A DNA stretch of 64,000 nt. Source: JAIBBV01 sp044347745. GTDB lineage: Bacteria > Bdellovibrionota_C > UBA2361 > JAFLCA01. Below the pieces are notes generated by a model. It was not told where the DNA came from and did not search any database. It saw only the letters and a list, made by a program, of their open reading frames with translations. This document shows positions 9,301-17,494 of the stretch, piece by piece (position 1 is the first letter of the stretch; every line of letters starts with the position of its first letter). The stretch is taken from contig JBIKUD010000005.1 of the NCBI GenBank assembly GCA_044347745.1, positions 1-64,000 of the forward strand, given 5' to 3'. The position numbers were made by a program, and so were the translations under genes.

Positions 9301-9621
9301 AAAGGCTACACCGTGGAAGAGGTCAAAAAGGTGAGGGAAGGATCCCCTCATATTGTTGATGTGCTCGGCCAAGGTGCAATTGCGCTAGTCATTAATACCC
9401 CTGAAGGGTCTGGGCCGCTTTTGGACTCGCGTTCAATTCGATTGGTGGCCAATGAGCTTAGGGTGCCAACATATACGACTATGGCCGCTGCCGGTGCTGC
9501 TTCAGCCGCAATAGGACTCATACAGAATGAGAATATTATTCAGGTAAAAGCCATTCAGGATTATCATAAGATTCTAGCCAGCAAAGCGCTTAATGCAGCA
9601 GATATGTGTTGTGAGGCTTAA
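6358..9621 (+). CDS. carB: Carbamoyl-phosphate synthase large subunit
   Basis: This 1087-residue subunit makes carbamoyl phosphate from bicarbonate, ammonia and two ATP. The two homologous ATP-grasp halves are clear: GPIVIGQACEFDYSGTQA near the N-terminus and GPNRIGQGIEFDYCCVHA near residue 560, each followed by an ATP-grasp core (GGTGGGIVEH; VLGGRSMRVIHD). The MGS-like allosteric domain is in the last ~150 residues (KVFLSVLNEDKPELLQIA, VINTPEG). It closes the pyrimidine operon and is followed by about 540 bases without a convincing gene. pyrD, pyrE and pyrF are not in the window. Confidence 0.97.
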   Translation: MPKRTDIKSILLIGSGPIVIGQACEFDYSGTQAIKALKEEGYRVILVNSNPATIMTDPEFADRTYIEPLTADFVEEVIRVERPDAVLPTMGGQTALNIALELDERGVFKKYSCELIGANVESIKTAEDRELFRRAMEEIGLESAKSGVARSMADAEMLAEIIGYPLILRPSRTLGGTGGGIVEHAGELHRKVDIALRASPNHEVLIEESLLGWKEIELEVMRDTKDNVVIVCGIENFDPMGVHTGDSITVAPIQTLTDKEYQLLRDAAIAIMRRIGVDTGGSNVQFSMNPKNGRIIVIEMNPRVSRSSALASKATGFPIAKIAAKLAVGYTLDEIPNDITKETPACFEPSIDYVVVKIPRFNFEKFPGADNRLGTQMKSVGEVLAFGRNFQEAMQKAMCSMEMDTAGFDRPQLVKDLGKGEMLDLSAKPTPHRLWVVGECLRAGHSVDAVANRTGIDPWFLAELGDIISQEEKLKEAKLPALSADELRQLKRSGFSDARLAKLLTVTESEVRARRLSLGIRANYKSVDTCAAEFAANTPYLYSTYDGVDEAAPTQRRKIMILGSGPNRIGQGIEFDYCCVHAVMALRADGFEAIMVNCNPETVSTDYDTSDRLYFEPLTFESVLSIVEREKPEGVIVQFGGQTPLKLAAELKKAGVPIIGTSVESIEAAEDRRIFNALIEKLKLQQPKGGAASSLGEALEVAAHVGYPLMIRPSFVLGGRSMRVIHDEQELRQYLGESVVVSHQRPVLLDQYLHNAIEVDLDALSDGESVLIAGVMEHIERAGIHSGDSSCCLPPQTLSPAIISEMKHQARLLARELKVVGLMNIQFAVTRDESVYILEVNPRASRTVPFVSKVTGIQWAKAAARVMAGRKISELGISEIEAIPYVAVKACVFPFSKFEGVDTILGPEMKSTGEVMGVHACFPGAFAKSQFAANVKLPTRGKVFLSVLNEDKPELLQIADSLRAAGFALVATKGTASFLSSKGYTVEEVKKVREGSPHIVDVLGQGAIALVINTPEGSGPLLDSRSIRLVANELRVPTYTTMAAAGAASAAIGLIQNENIIQVKAIQDYHKILASKALNAADMCCEA

Positions 9622-10163
9622 AGCTGGATCTGGAGCGGGGTCTAGATCGCGGGACTGGATAAGCTGGTGTAGGAAATCAGATTCGGGCGAGGAGATTCCT
9701 CAGTCGGATTCGGATTGCTGCCCAACTGAGAACTGTTTAGCGGTAACAGAAAACGGTAGTGGCGCTTCGAAGCTAAAAAATTATTAACACAGAGGGGAGC
9801 CGAGAGGGGCCCAAAAACACAGAGATTGTAGTGCTGCGTAATGTTTCCCTCGTTAATCTCTGAGGTCTTGGTTTTTACTCTGTGTTTAAATTTTTGTTTT
9901 GATGTTTAAGGGGCAGATTGCGGAGAGATTGAATTCTGTTAAGCAGAGACAGAGAACTGGAGCTGTGCATTTCAAAAGAAACGGGCTCTTGGTTGAAATA
10001 GGTTTTGTAATGAGGACGCCGCTATTCTCCCTAAGTTGTGGAGGGCGGTTAGCAAGAAGAATTTGACTTTGAGTTCGGACGGAATTGCGTTTAGAATGAT
10101 ATGCTCACGCTTCTGAGGAGTTGTGGAAATTTGCTCGGTAATTTTTTTTCTATTTAATCCTTA
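9622..10163. other. Non-coding interval after carB
   Basis: No credible gene is seen here. The interval holds a small inverted repeat GAGGA-gat-TCCTC near 9690-9702 and one copy of the palindromic repeat family (annotated separately at 9783-9890). The remainder, 9891-10163, shows no motif that could be named. Confidence 0.6.
9783..9890. repeat. Imperfect palindromic intergenic repeat, diverged copy
   Basis: The outer arms TTAACACAGAG (9783-9793) and CTCTGTGTTTAAA (9878-9890) and the inner arms CACAGAGATT (about 9817-9826) and AATCTCTG (about 9855-9862) form an imperfect inverted repeat. Composition and motif (ACACAGAG...CTCTGTGT with AAGACCTC) match the elements at 32.4-32.9 kb and 54.7-54.9 kb. 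Confidence 0.65.
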
Positions 10164-10766
10164 ATGCCACCGAAACTCGTATCTTCAGTCGCCGATGTTT
10201 TAAAAGAACTGAAAACTCGGCGCATTCACCTAGATTCATTGCTAATCGCAATTGATGGACGCGGCGGCGCCGGAAAGTCATCATTTGCAAGAAATCTTGT
10301 CGCCGAGATCCCAGGTTCCGTGCATATAGAATATGATTGGTTCCATTTCCCAAAGAGTCAGGTCACCTCCGAAAAGCGTTTTGATCATTCTAGGGTATTG
10401 CGTGAACTAATAGAGCCATTCATTCGGGGAGTTCGATCCTTTCAGCTCCGTCGGTACAATTGGGGCTTTCTTGCAGGAATTGAAGATGGCTTTCATGCTG
10501 ACCCGGTAATAATAGATTCAGCGACGACCCTTGTAATTGAAGGGTGCGATGCGCTGAATCGAGAGCTCGCAGCTTATTACGGGCTTCGCATCTGGATTGA
10601 CACCGATGCGGCTGAATGCCATCGACGGGGTGTTCGGCGCGACATCGAAGACTACAAGCTTGATCCTGACAAAGTGAAAGAGTGTTGGCGCGAATGGGTG
10701 GCTCAAGATGAAGATTTCCTTCGACTCGACGATCGTCGAGGGCGTGCGGATTTGCTTGTTAAGTAA
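10164..10766 (+). CDS. P-loop NTPase, uridine kinase-like
   Basis: The 200-residue protein has a Walker A in IAIDGRGGAGKSSFARNL (about residues 28-45), an acidic EYDWFHFP segment like the substrate-binding DxDxF region of uridine and phosphoribulokinases, a Walker B-like strand (TTLVIEGCDAL), and a C-terminal IWIDTDAAECHRRGVRRD similar to the lid of that superfamily. Substrate is unknown. No good ribosome site precedes the ATG. It stands alone next to a decayed antitoxin gene and a repeat, so the locus may be laterally acquired. Confidence 0.75.
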   Translation: MPPKLVSSVADVLKELKTRRIHLDSLLIAIDGRGGAGKSSFARNLVAEIPGSVHIEYDWFHFPKSQVTSEKRFDHSRVLRELIEPFIRGVRSFQLRRYNWGFLAGIEDGFHADPVIIDSATTLVIEGCDALNRELAAYYGLRIWIDTDAAECHRRGVRRDIEDYKLDPDKVKECWREWVAQDEDFLRLDDRRGRADLLVK

Positions 10767-10866
10767 GAAGATAGCAAAACTGCTGGACCGGGGAACAGGG
10801 CAATGGTTGTGCCGTATGCGGGTGGCCTTGCCGGCCACCATAGAACCTATCTTTCCCAGTCCGTAT

Positions 10867-11091
10867 CTATGCGACCCTTTTACGTTTGCGAACTGCCGCG
10901 AATTGGATGCTAATTCCTATGGCATCAAGGATAGAAGTTAACGAATACAGTGTGGGATTGCCTTTCTCGGCGAGCACTCGATACAAGTTCTCACGGTTGA
11001 GCTCTGAAAGCTTGGCTAGCGACCGAACTCCTCCTCTAGACTGAACAACATTACGAAGTCCAGGCCAAGAATACGTAAGCGTGAGCCTGAC
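10867..11091 (-). pseudogene. Remnant of HigA-type addiction-module antidote
   Basis: On the minus strand a 74-codon frame runs from a stop at 11092-11094 to a TAG at 10867-10869 and contains no ATG, GTG or TTG start. Its translation includes LRNVVQSRGGVRSLAKLSEL followed by NRENLYRVLAEKGNPTLYSL, then TSILDAIGISIQFAAVRK. This is the helix-turn-helix core of the putative addiction module antidote family (HigA/TIGR02684-like). The N-terminal third and start codon are missing or frameshifted. The partner toxin, expected just upstream (11100-11300), could not be recognised. It is therefore most likely a decayed toxin-antitoxin locus. Confidence 0.6.
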
Positions 11092-11526
11092 TTACTCAGA
11101 GCTTTGATCTCAGTGCCTCCGAAGCAACCAGAATAGTGTCACCACCGGGAGGGGGGGGCAATTTACGAATTGACGGCCTAACCGATCAACTGCAACAGCC
11201 TCCTGAGCAGCTGAGTTTCCGGTGCCGGGTCAGTTAATGCCTAGTCGCAGAGAGGCTCCGTGGCACTAGAAACGCAATTGGCCACTTTCTTAAGCTATTT
11301 CTATTGAATTTTACTCTTGAATTCTACACTGTTTGTGCGTTCAGCTTAATCGTATCGCCCAAGAATATCATGTGCTAGGCTTACGAAGCTATTTCCGCTT
11401 GGCCCTAGGTCGGTGGAAGACTAGCAAATTGAGCAGGGCTCTTAGGGCAGCATGCCTGACCAAACGTGGTCGCCCACCAACAAAACTTTATTGCGGAATT
11501 TTAATCCGCCTTTATTACTACGACCT
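11092..11526. other. Interval upstream of greA, no gene seen
   Basis: Short open frames occur but none has codon structure or a recognisable motif. The minus strand from 11100 to 11330 is where the partner toxin of the antidote remnant would sit, but no RelE/Gp49-type motif survives. A weak promoter-like pair TTGAAT (11304-11309) / TACACT (11325-11330), spacing 15, could serve greA. Confidence 0.45.
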
Positions 11527-12021
11527 ATGAAACGACCAATGACACCGCGCGGTAACGAAGCGCTTCGGAATGAATTACAAAAATTAAAGGCTATGCGCCC
11601 TGAATTGGCGCGTGCCATTGAAATTGCCCGCGGGCATGGAGATTTGTCTGAAAATGGCGACTACGACGCGGCCAAAAATAAATCTGGCATGGTGGAGAGT
11701 AAAATTCGAGACCTGGAAACTAAGCTTTCGATGGCTGAAATTATTGATCCGCGCAAAATAATCGATCCTCAAAAGGTAACTTTTGGGTGTTCGGTGAAAA
11801 TTGAAGATGTCGACTCAGGTGATATTAAGACTCTCATGATCGTCGGTTCGGATGAGTCCGACATCGAAAAGGGCTGGATTTCTTTCGAGTCGCCTATGGG
11901 TAAAGCACTTATTGGTAAAGAGGCTGGTGATGTTTCTCGAATGAATTTACCCGGGGGCACTCGAGAATATGAAATTCTTGAAATTTTTATCGCCTACGAA
12001 GAAACCAATTCAGATTCCTAA
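11527..12021 (+). CDS. greA: Transcription elongation factor GreA
   Basis: GreA rescues backtracked RNA polymerase by stimulating transcript cleavage. The N-terminal coiled coil carries the signature ARGHGDLSENGDYDAAKNKSG with the acidic tip residues (D and E of GDLSENGDY), and the C-terminal FKBP-like domain ends in SPMGKALIGKEAGDVSRMNLPGG. The long open frame begins at 11452, but ATG 11527 (MKRPMTPRG) matches the family start and gives 164 residues. No strong ribosome site precedes it. The next gene begins 15 bases downstream. Confidence 0.94.
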   Translation: MKRPMTPRGNEALRNELQKLKAMRPELARAIEIARGHGDLSENGDYDAAKNKSGMVESKIRDLETKLSMAEIIDPRKIIDPQKVTFGCSVKIEDVDSGDIKTLMIVGSDESDIEKGWISFESPMGKALIGKEAGDVSRMNLPGGTREYEILEIFIAYEETNSDS

Positions 12022-12036
12022 CTCGAAGGGAAAGAT

Positions 12037-13230
12037 ATGACACGTTCGAAAGTATTTATTGTATCGGCAACTCGCTCTGCTATTGGAGCCTTTGGTGGCG
12101 CTTTAGTTGATGTGGCGCCGGCAGATCTAGGCGCTTGTATCGCACGAGCCAGTTTAGAACATGCGGGCTGCGGAAAAGATTCGATAGTTGATGAAGTCAT
12201 CATTGGCAACGTGCTTGGCGCGGGGCATGGCATGAACATGGCAAGGCAAGTGGCCCTTAAGGCAGGCGTTTCTGTAGCTACTCCCGCTTATACGGTTAAC
12301 CAAGTCTGCGGGTCGGGTCTTAAAGCCGTAATGCAAGCGGCCAGTAGTATACGTGCCGGTGAGTCCCACACGGTATTAGCTGGTGGAGTAGAGAGCATGT
12401 CCCAAGCTGGGTTTGTCTCCATGAGCACCAGATGGGGCGCGCGTCTTGGATCCAGCGAGCTAAAAGATTTGATGCTGAGTGATGGGCTTACCGATGTGTT
12501 CCATCAGTGTCACATGGGCATTACTGCCGAAAATCTGGCCACCCGCTATTCTATTTCAAGAGAGGCTCAAGACGCATTTGCCTGCGAAAGCCAAAAAAAA
12601 GCTGCGGCTGCGCAAACTCAAGGTTTTTTTAAATCTGAAATCTCGGCTGTTTCCCTAATGAAACGTGGGAAGCAGGTAGGCTCATTTGAACTGGATGAGC
12701 ATCTTCGTCCGCAGACGACGCTTGAGTCACTGAAACAGCTTAAGCCTGCTTTCTCCAAGGAAGGGAGTGTCACTGCTGGTAATGCGTCGGGCATTAACGA
12801 CGGCGCTGCTTTTCTCGTGCTGATGTCGGAGGCTGAGGTGCTTAAGCGCGGGCTGACGCCTCTTGCTGAAGTAGTGGCTTGGGGCTCCGGAGGAGTAGAG
12901 CCGGAGGTGATGGGTATTGGACCAGTGCCAGCAGTGCGGCAGGCTCTTCAGCGAGCTGAAATTAACTTGTCGCAACTCGATTTGATTGAAGCTAATGAGG
13001 CATTTGCGGTTCAAGCTCTAGCAGTTGCTCGCGAGCTTGAGCTGCCTCTTGATCGCACAAATGTGTGCGGAGGGGCTATTGCATTGGGGCATCCGATTGG
13101 AGCAAGCGGCGCTCGAGTTTTGGTAACGCTACTGCACCAGTTAAAACGTACCGGCGGCAGCCTAGGGCTCGCAACACTTTGTGTTGGGGGCGGACAAGGA
13201 GTCGCCGTGATCGTAAAAAATATTCGGTAA
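12037..13230 (+). CDS. Acetyl-CoA C-acetyltransferase (thiolase)
   Basis: The 397-residue protein carries the catalytic Cys in NQVCGSGLKAV (about residue 90), the NEAFAVQALA block, GGAIALGHPIGASGAR with the active-site His, and the C-terminal CVGGGQGVAVIV with the second Cys. It condenses or cleaves acetyl-CoA / 3-ketoacyl-CoA. The sequence is closest in feel to biosynthetic acetoacetyl-CoA thiolases, but a role in fatty-acid oxidation is equally possible given the two acyl-CoA dehydrogenase genes elsewhere in the window. It is packed 9 bases before dnaG. Confidence 0.95.
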   Translation: MTRSKVFIVSATRSAIGAFGGALVDVAPADLGACIARASLEHAGCGKDSIVDEVIIGNVLGAGHGMNMARQVALKAGVSVATPAYTVNQVCGSGLKAVMQAASSIRAGESHTVLAGGVESMSQAGFVSMSTRWGARLGSSELKDLMLSDGLTDVFHQCHMGITAENLATRYSISREAQDAFACESQKKAAAAQTQGFFKSEISAVSLMKRGKQVGSFELDEHLRPQTTLESLKQLKPAFSKEGSVTAGNASGINDGAAFLVLMSEAEVLKRGLTPLAEVVAWGSGGVEPEVMGIGPVPAVRQALQRAEINLSQLDLIEANEAFAVQALAVARELELPLDRTNVCGGAIALGHPIGASGARVLVTLLHQLKRTGGSLGLATLCVGGGQGVAVIVKNIR

Positions 13231-13239
13231 GGACGTTTC

Positions 13240-15111
13240 GTGATCTCTCAGTCCACTATTGCTGAGGTTAAAGAGCGGGCGAATCTCGTTGAGATCATCT
13301 CGGAGACGATCACCTTAAAGCGAGCGGGCTCCAGTTTTATGGGGCTTTGTCCTTTTCATTCTGAAAAAAGTCCTTCATTTCATGTGCGTGACGGTTCTGG
13401 GTCATATCACTGCTTCGGCTGCGGAGCCTCTGGAAATGTCATTTCCTTTGTGATGGAAATACGCGGGCTTTCCTTTCCTGATGCGGTTGAAGAATTGGCA
13501 GCTCGTTACGGTATAGAGGTTAAGCGCGAAGGTGGCCGCCAGCCGCAGGCCCCAACTGCGCATAAAGATGAACTGTATAAAATCACCCAAGCCGCTCAGT
13601 CTTATTTTCGAGAGCAGCTTCGCGCATGCCAAGATAGTCGCGTTAAGGCGTATATTCAAAAGCGTGGACTGCGGGATGATACTATTGAGGAATTTGGTCT
13701 CGGATTTTCTCCACTTCATTGGACCGGCTTAACTGAGCGATTGACAGCGATTGGGATCAGTCCTGAATTGATGCTGGCTTCGGGGCTCGTGCGCCGCAAC
13801 CCTCGTGGTGAGCTCTTTGATCTTTTCAGAGGAAGACTGACATTTCCTGTCAAAATTGAGTCGAGAAAAATTGCTGGTTTTGGCGGCCGCGTTATTCCTG
13901 GACTACTTGAACCAGAGAAAGAAAAATCATCTCCTAAGTATCTCAACTCGCCAGAGAGTGAAATTTATCAGAAAAATAAAATTTTGTATGGGCTACCACA
14001 TGCGCTTGAATCAATACGTCGCACCAAAGAGGCTTTTTTAGTCGAAGGCTACGTTGATGTCATTGGTTTGTGGCAAGTAGGGGTGCGTCGCGCTTTGGCA
14101 CCATGCGGTACGGCGGTGAGTGAATCCCATGTTAAACGCTTGCAACACTTGGTTGAGAAGATTGTGGTGCTCTTTGACGGAGACTTGGCGGGAAGAAATG
14201 CAGCTGCTCGGTGTTTTGAACTGTTTTTAAATTCAGGTGTAGACGTGGCAGCGGTCTTTTTACCTGAAGATGAAGATCCAGATACCATTGCAGTGCGGCA
14301 TGGTGAGCAGACAGAGCAGTACCTCCGCGATCTCCCTCGGGTATCACTGCTCGATGCCTATATTGATGGCCAACTTCAGAAACTTGATATCCGCGAAATT
14401 AAAGAACTTGGCGCCGCAGCAAAGGGAAAAATAGCAGCAGAGGTTTCTGGCTTATTGGCTCGCGTGCGGAATGCCGTTGAGCAGAGTGAGCTTTTGCAAC
14501 GTGCGGCATTGCGCCTTATGGTTGAGCCCAGTGTGCTTCAGGGAATGGTGCTTGGCTCGAGCCAAATAAAAACTACGGAAACTGCTCCGGTACGCAGTTT
14601 AGAGACGCCCACTCCCAATAGAATGGGGCCTACGCCTTTTAGTGATCTGCCCCGCTTAGACCGTGAGCTTTTGTATGCGGTAATGGCCGGTCGCGAGCGA
14701 TTTGCAGAAGCAACCCTCCGTGATCCTCAGCTTTGTGAGGCGCTTGAGCCCGAGACTTTGGGGTTTATTCAAGAATTTTGGGCGATTCTTACCGACACTG
14801 ATCTACCTGAGGCACAGCAAAAAGAGCAGCTTAAAGTGTATTTAAAGTCTCTCGGCGACTCCTGGGTGCAGAATTGGAAGCAGGCTTATGAGATGCGTGA
14901 ATCAGCGGACGCTGACTTTGAGCAAGTTTTTAGAGAGTGCCAGCGTCATAGTAAGAAAATTAAGTTAAAACAAGCACTTAGCGAGATAGACCGGCGCTCG
15001 GTCGAAGCTGAGTCTGAGGGTGCCAGGGCCTTGTTAGCCCAAGAGAAAATTGCTCTGAAGCGCGAGTTTGAGAAATTAAATGCAGCCAGCCTTGAGCCCG
15101 GAGCTCATTAA
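13240..15111 (+). CDS. dnaG: DNA primase
   Basis: DnaG makes RNA primers at replication forks. The N-terminal CHC2 zinc finger reads CPFHSEKSPSF...YHCFGCGASG (residues ~37-65). The Toprim core has FLVEGYVDVIGL and VVLFDGDLAGRNAA, and a helicase-binding C-terminal region follows. The GTG start is preceded by AAGGA and lies 9 bases after the thiolase stop. Length (623) is normal. It is followed by rpoD, the conserved macromolecular-synthesis order, but without rpsU ahead of it. Confidence 0.96.
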   Translation: MISQSTIAEVKERANLVEIISETITLKRAGSSFMGLCPFHSEKSPSFHVRDGSGSYHCFGCGASGNVISFVMEIRGLSFPDAVEELAARYGIEVKREGGRQPQAPTAHKDELYKITQAAQSYFREQLRACQDSRVKAYIQKRGLRDDTIEEFGLGFSPLHWTGLTERLTAIGISPELMLASGLVRRNPRGELFDLFRGRLTFPVKIESRKIAGFGGRVIPGLLEPEKEKSSPKYLNSPESEIYQKNKILYGLPHALESIRRTKEAFLVEGYVDVIGLWQVGVRRALAPCGTAVSESHVKRLQHLVEKIVVLFDGDLAGRNAAARCFELFLNSGVDVAAVFLPEDEDPDTIAVRHGEQTEQYLRDLPRVSLLDAYIDGQLQKLDIREIKELGAAAKGKIAAEVSGLLARVRNAVEQSELLQRAALRLMVEPSVLQGMVLGSSQIKTTETAPVRSLETPTPNRMGPTPFSDLPRLDRELLYAVMAGRERFAEATLRDPQLCEALEPETLGFIQEFWAILTDTDLPEAQQKEQLKVYLKSLGDSWVQNWKQAYEMRESADADFEQVFRECQRHSKKIKLKQALSEIDRRSVEAESEGARALLAQEKIALKREFEKLNAASLEPGAH

Positions 15112-15127
15112 GTGAATAGCCCCAGAG

Positions 15128-15180
15128 CCCCAACTTAAGTAGGCTTGGGGACTTGTAAATTTCCTGTTTAGGCTTATTAT
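15128..15180 (+). promoter_or_regulatory. Likely sigma-70 promoter for rpoD, with upstream dyad
   Basis: TTGTAA (15153-15158) and TATTAT (15175-15180) are separated by 16 bases. Transcription should start near 15187, which lies after the GTG at 15184 and therefore supports GTG 15226 as the rpoD start. A dyad CCCCAA 15128-15133 / TTGGGG 15145-15150 sits just upstream, with no T run. It may act as a weak dnaG terminator or a regulatory site. Confidence 0.6.
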
Positions 15181-15225
15181 GCTGTGTTTCGCCTATCTGA
15201 TTCTTATTCAAGGGGTTCATCGTTC

Positions 15226-17454
15226 GTGAAAGGCCGTAAAAAAATTAAGTCACGTCGAGAAAGTGGGGCAAGGCTTCGTTTAAAGAAGAGCACCAACTTA
15301 AAAAAAGCAAAAGTAACAGTCCGCAAGGAGCAGCCAAAAGAGCCAGCCCGAGAGGTTGCTAAAGATATCAAGGTAAAGTCAAAAGTAACCCCGCTGCCTC
15401 CATTGAAGAAAAAGAGAATTGAGACCGAAGCTCAGGCAACCGAGCGTCGGGCCAAAGTTGCTCGTATCAGTGAAGCGCTTAGAAAAGCTGCTCCTGAAAT
15501 CGCAGAAAAGAGGCATGCTCGGCAAGTCGCGCAAGGTTTGCTTCCCAAAACAGGTCCCGATGGTGTTGATGATAAAACCGTAGACCCAGCTGCTAAGCCA
15601 AAGGCGGGCGAAGAAAACGAAGTAAATCGCTTGATGGAGCTTGGTAAAGAGAAGGGCTACCTGACGATGGATGACCTCAATGAGGCACTCTCGTCGGATC
15701 TGGTATCAGAAGATCAGATGGAAGATGTGATATCGATGTTCGGCGAGAACGACATTGATATCATCGAACGGGCGCCCGCAGGCTTCGAAGAGGCCGTAGA
15801 TCCTACCTTAACGCAGGAATCTTCCGACGATAGCTTAGAAGAGAGTGCTCTGGGGAAAAGCACCGATCCTGTGCGTATGTATTTACGCGAAATGGGCAAC
15901 GTCAGCTTGCTTACGAGAGAAGGCGAGGTTGAAATTGCTAAAAAGATTGAAGCTGGATTGCTTACCGTCACGGAGCAAACTTTGCGTCAGCCTTTAGCGC
16001 TGCAGTATGTGGTAACCGTATTTGATCGGGTCAAAGAGGGTACTCTTCGTTTGCGCGATTTGTTTCAAGAAGAAGAGTCCCAGGAAGAAAGCGAAGAAGA
16101 CGAGGAGAAAGCAGAGGAAGAGGAACGCCGAGCTGCTCGTCCACGGGATGAAGAGGAAGACGGTGGTGGGGCTGATGATGATAAAAACCCCCAGGTTGAC
16201 GAGGAAGAAGAGAAGCAAAAGAAAGAATTTTTAAAGAGATCTGCTCTCTATCGTAAAGCCTTAAAAGATACCCAAACTATATTTGAAGAATTAATGGCTG
16301 CTCGCCGTGCCGGTAAGCGCACGGTTGCAGATCTTGAGCGTAAATATCGACGTACGCTTGATGGAAATGCGACCAAGATTGAAAAGCTGAATTTTAATCA
16401 AAAGCAGTACCACCAGATGGGAAACTTGATTAAAACTGCCGACGATAAGTTAACTAAAACGTACTATCTCGTCACTCAACTTGAGCGCAAAACGGGCAGA
16501 ACAAGAGAAGAGCTTCTTGAGCTCAGCGAAGATTTGGTAAGTGATGACCAATTAGAAGGAAAACGTGCGCGTCGCCGCTTGAAGCTTAAAGCTGAAGAAG
16601 CCAGAGACTTAGGTGGTGTATTAACTCAAATTCGCACAGAGCTTCAGTCTGGCGAAAAAGACGTGCTCATGGATTTAGAGGAGTTTCGTGCCTGTGTACG
16701 AACTCTCAAAGACGGTGAAGTTCGCGCTTATGAAGCAAAACGGGAACTTGTTGAAGCTAATTTGCGTCTTGTAGTAAGTATCGCCAAAAAATACACCAAT
16801 CGCGGTCTCCAATTTCTTGATTTGATTCAAGAAGGAAACATCGGATTGATGAAGGCGGTTGATAAGTTTGAATATCAACGTGGGTACAAGTTTTCGACCT
16901 ACGCAACTTGGTGGATTCGTCAGGCAATAACACGAGCTATTGCAGATCAGGCAAGAATTATTCGCATTCCTGTGCACATGATCGAGACCATTAATAAATT
17001 GGTCCGAACTTCGCGGCAATTGGTTCAAGAGCTTGGGCGCGAGCCAACTCCTGAAGAAATTGCGCAGAAGATGGAAATTCCAATCGATAAAGTGCGTAAG
17101 GTGTTGAAGATTGCCAAAGAGCCTATTTCACTGGAAACGCCAATCGGTGAAGAAGAAGACTCTCATCTCGGCGACTTTATTGAAGATAAACGTGTGGTGT
17201 CGCCTGCCAACGCAGTAGTGAACATGAATTTGCAGGAGCAAACCCGCAAAGTACTCGCAACTCTTACTCCACGAGAAGAGAAAGTGCTGCGCATGCGTTT
17301 TGGCATTGGCGAGAAGAGCGACCATACGCTTGAAGAGGTTGGTCAAAATTTCGATGTGACCCGTGAGCGTATTCGTCAGATCGAAGCCAAAGCTTTGCGA
17401 AAGCTTCGGCACCCTTCCCGCAGCAAGCGATTACGCAGTTTTGTTGATAAATAG
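15226..17454 (+). CDS. rpoD: Primary sigma factor RpoD (sigma-70)
   Basis: The housekeeping sigma factor recognises -35 and -10 elements. Starting from the GTG at 15226 (AAGGGG at 15210-15215), it is 742 residues. A ~120-residue Lys/Arg-rich N-terminal extension is followed by region 1.1 (MELGKEKGYLTMDDLNEAL), region 1.2 (DPVRMYLREMGNVSLLTREGE), a long non-conserved region with a strongly acidic run (bases ~16060-16220), region 2 (AKKYTNRGLQFLDLIQEGNI; YKFSTYATWWIRQAITRAI), region 3 and region 4.2 (VTRERIRQIEAKALRKLRH). The frame opens upstream at 15184, but that GTG precedes the predicted transcription start. Only the extension is unusual. Confidence 0.96.
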   Translation: MKGRKKIKSRRESGARLRLKKSTNLKKAKVTVRKEQPKEPAREVAKDIKVKSKVTPLPPLKKKRIETEAQATERRAKVARISEALRKAAPEIAEKRHARQVAQGLLPKTGPDGVDDKTVDPAAKPKAGEENEVNRLMELGKEKGYLTMDDLNEALSSDLVSEDQMEDVISMFGENDIDIIERAPAGFEEAVDPTLTQESSDDSLEESALGKSTDPVRMYLREMGNVSLLTREGEVEIAKKIEAGLLTVTEQTLRQPLALQYVVTVFDRVKEGTLRLRDLFQEEESQEESEEDEEKAEEEERRAARPRDEEEDGGGADDDKNPQVDEEEEKQKKEFLKRSALYRKALKDTQTIFEELMAARRAGKRTVADLERKYRRTLDGNATKIEKLNFNQKQYHQMGNLIKTADDKLTKTYYLVTQLERKTGRTREELLELSEDLVSDDQLEGKRARRRLKLKAEEARDLGGVLTQIRTELQSGEKDVLMDLEEFRACVRTLKDGEVRAYEAKRELVEANLRLVVSIAKKYTNRGLQFLDLIQEGNIGLMKAVDKFEYQRGYKFSTYATWWIRQAITRAIADQARIIRIPVHMIETINKLVRTSRQLVQELGREPTPEEIAQKMEIPIDKVRKVLKIAKEPISLETPIGEEEDSHLGDFIEDKRVVSPANAVVNMNLQEQTRKVLATLTPREEKVLRMRFGIGEKSDHTLEEVGQNFDVTRERIRQIEAKALRKLRHPSRSKRLRSFVDK

Positions 17455-17494
17455 CTTCCTTGTCCTGAACCTCATACAGGTGGAGCCGAGGCGT

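Noticed and set aside
9593..9787. 64-codon frame overlapping the carB 3' end
   Set aside because: It starts inside carB in another frame, has no motif and reads into repeat sequence.
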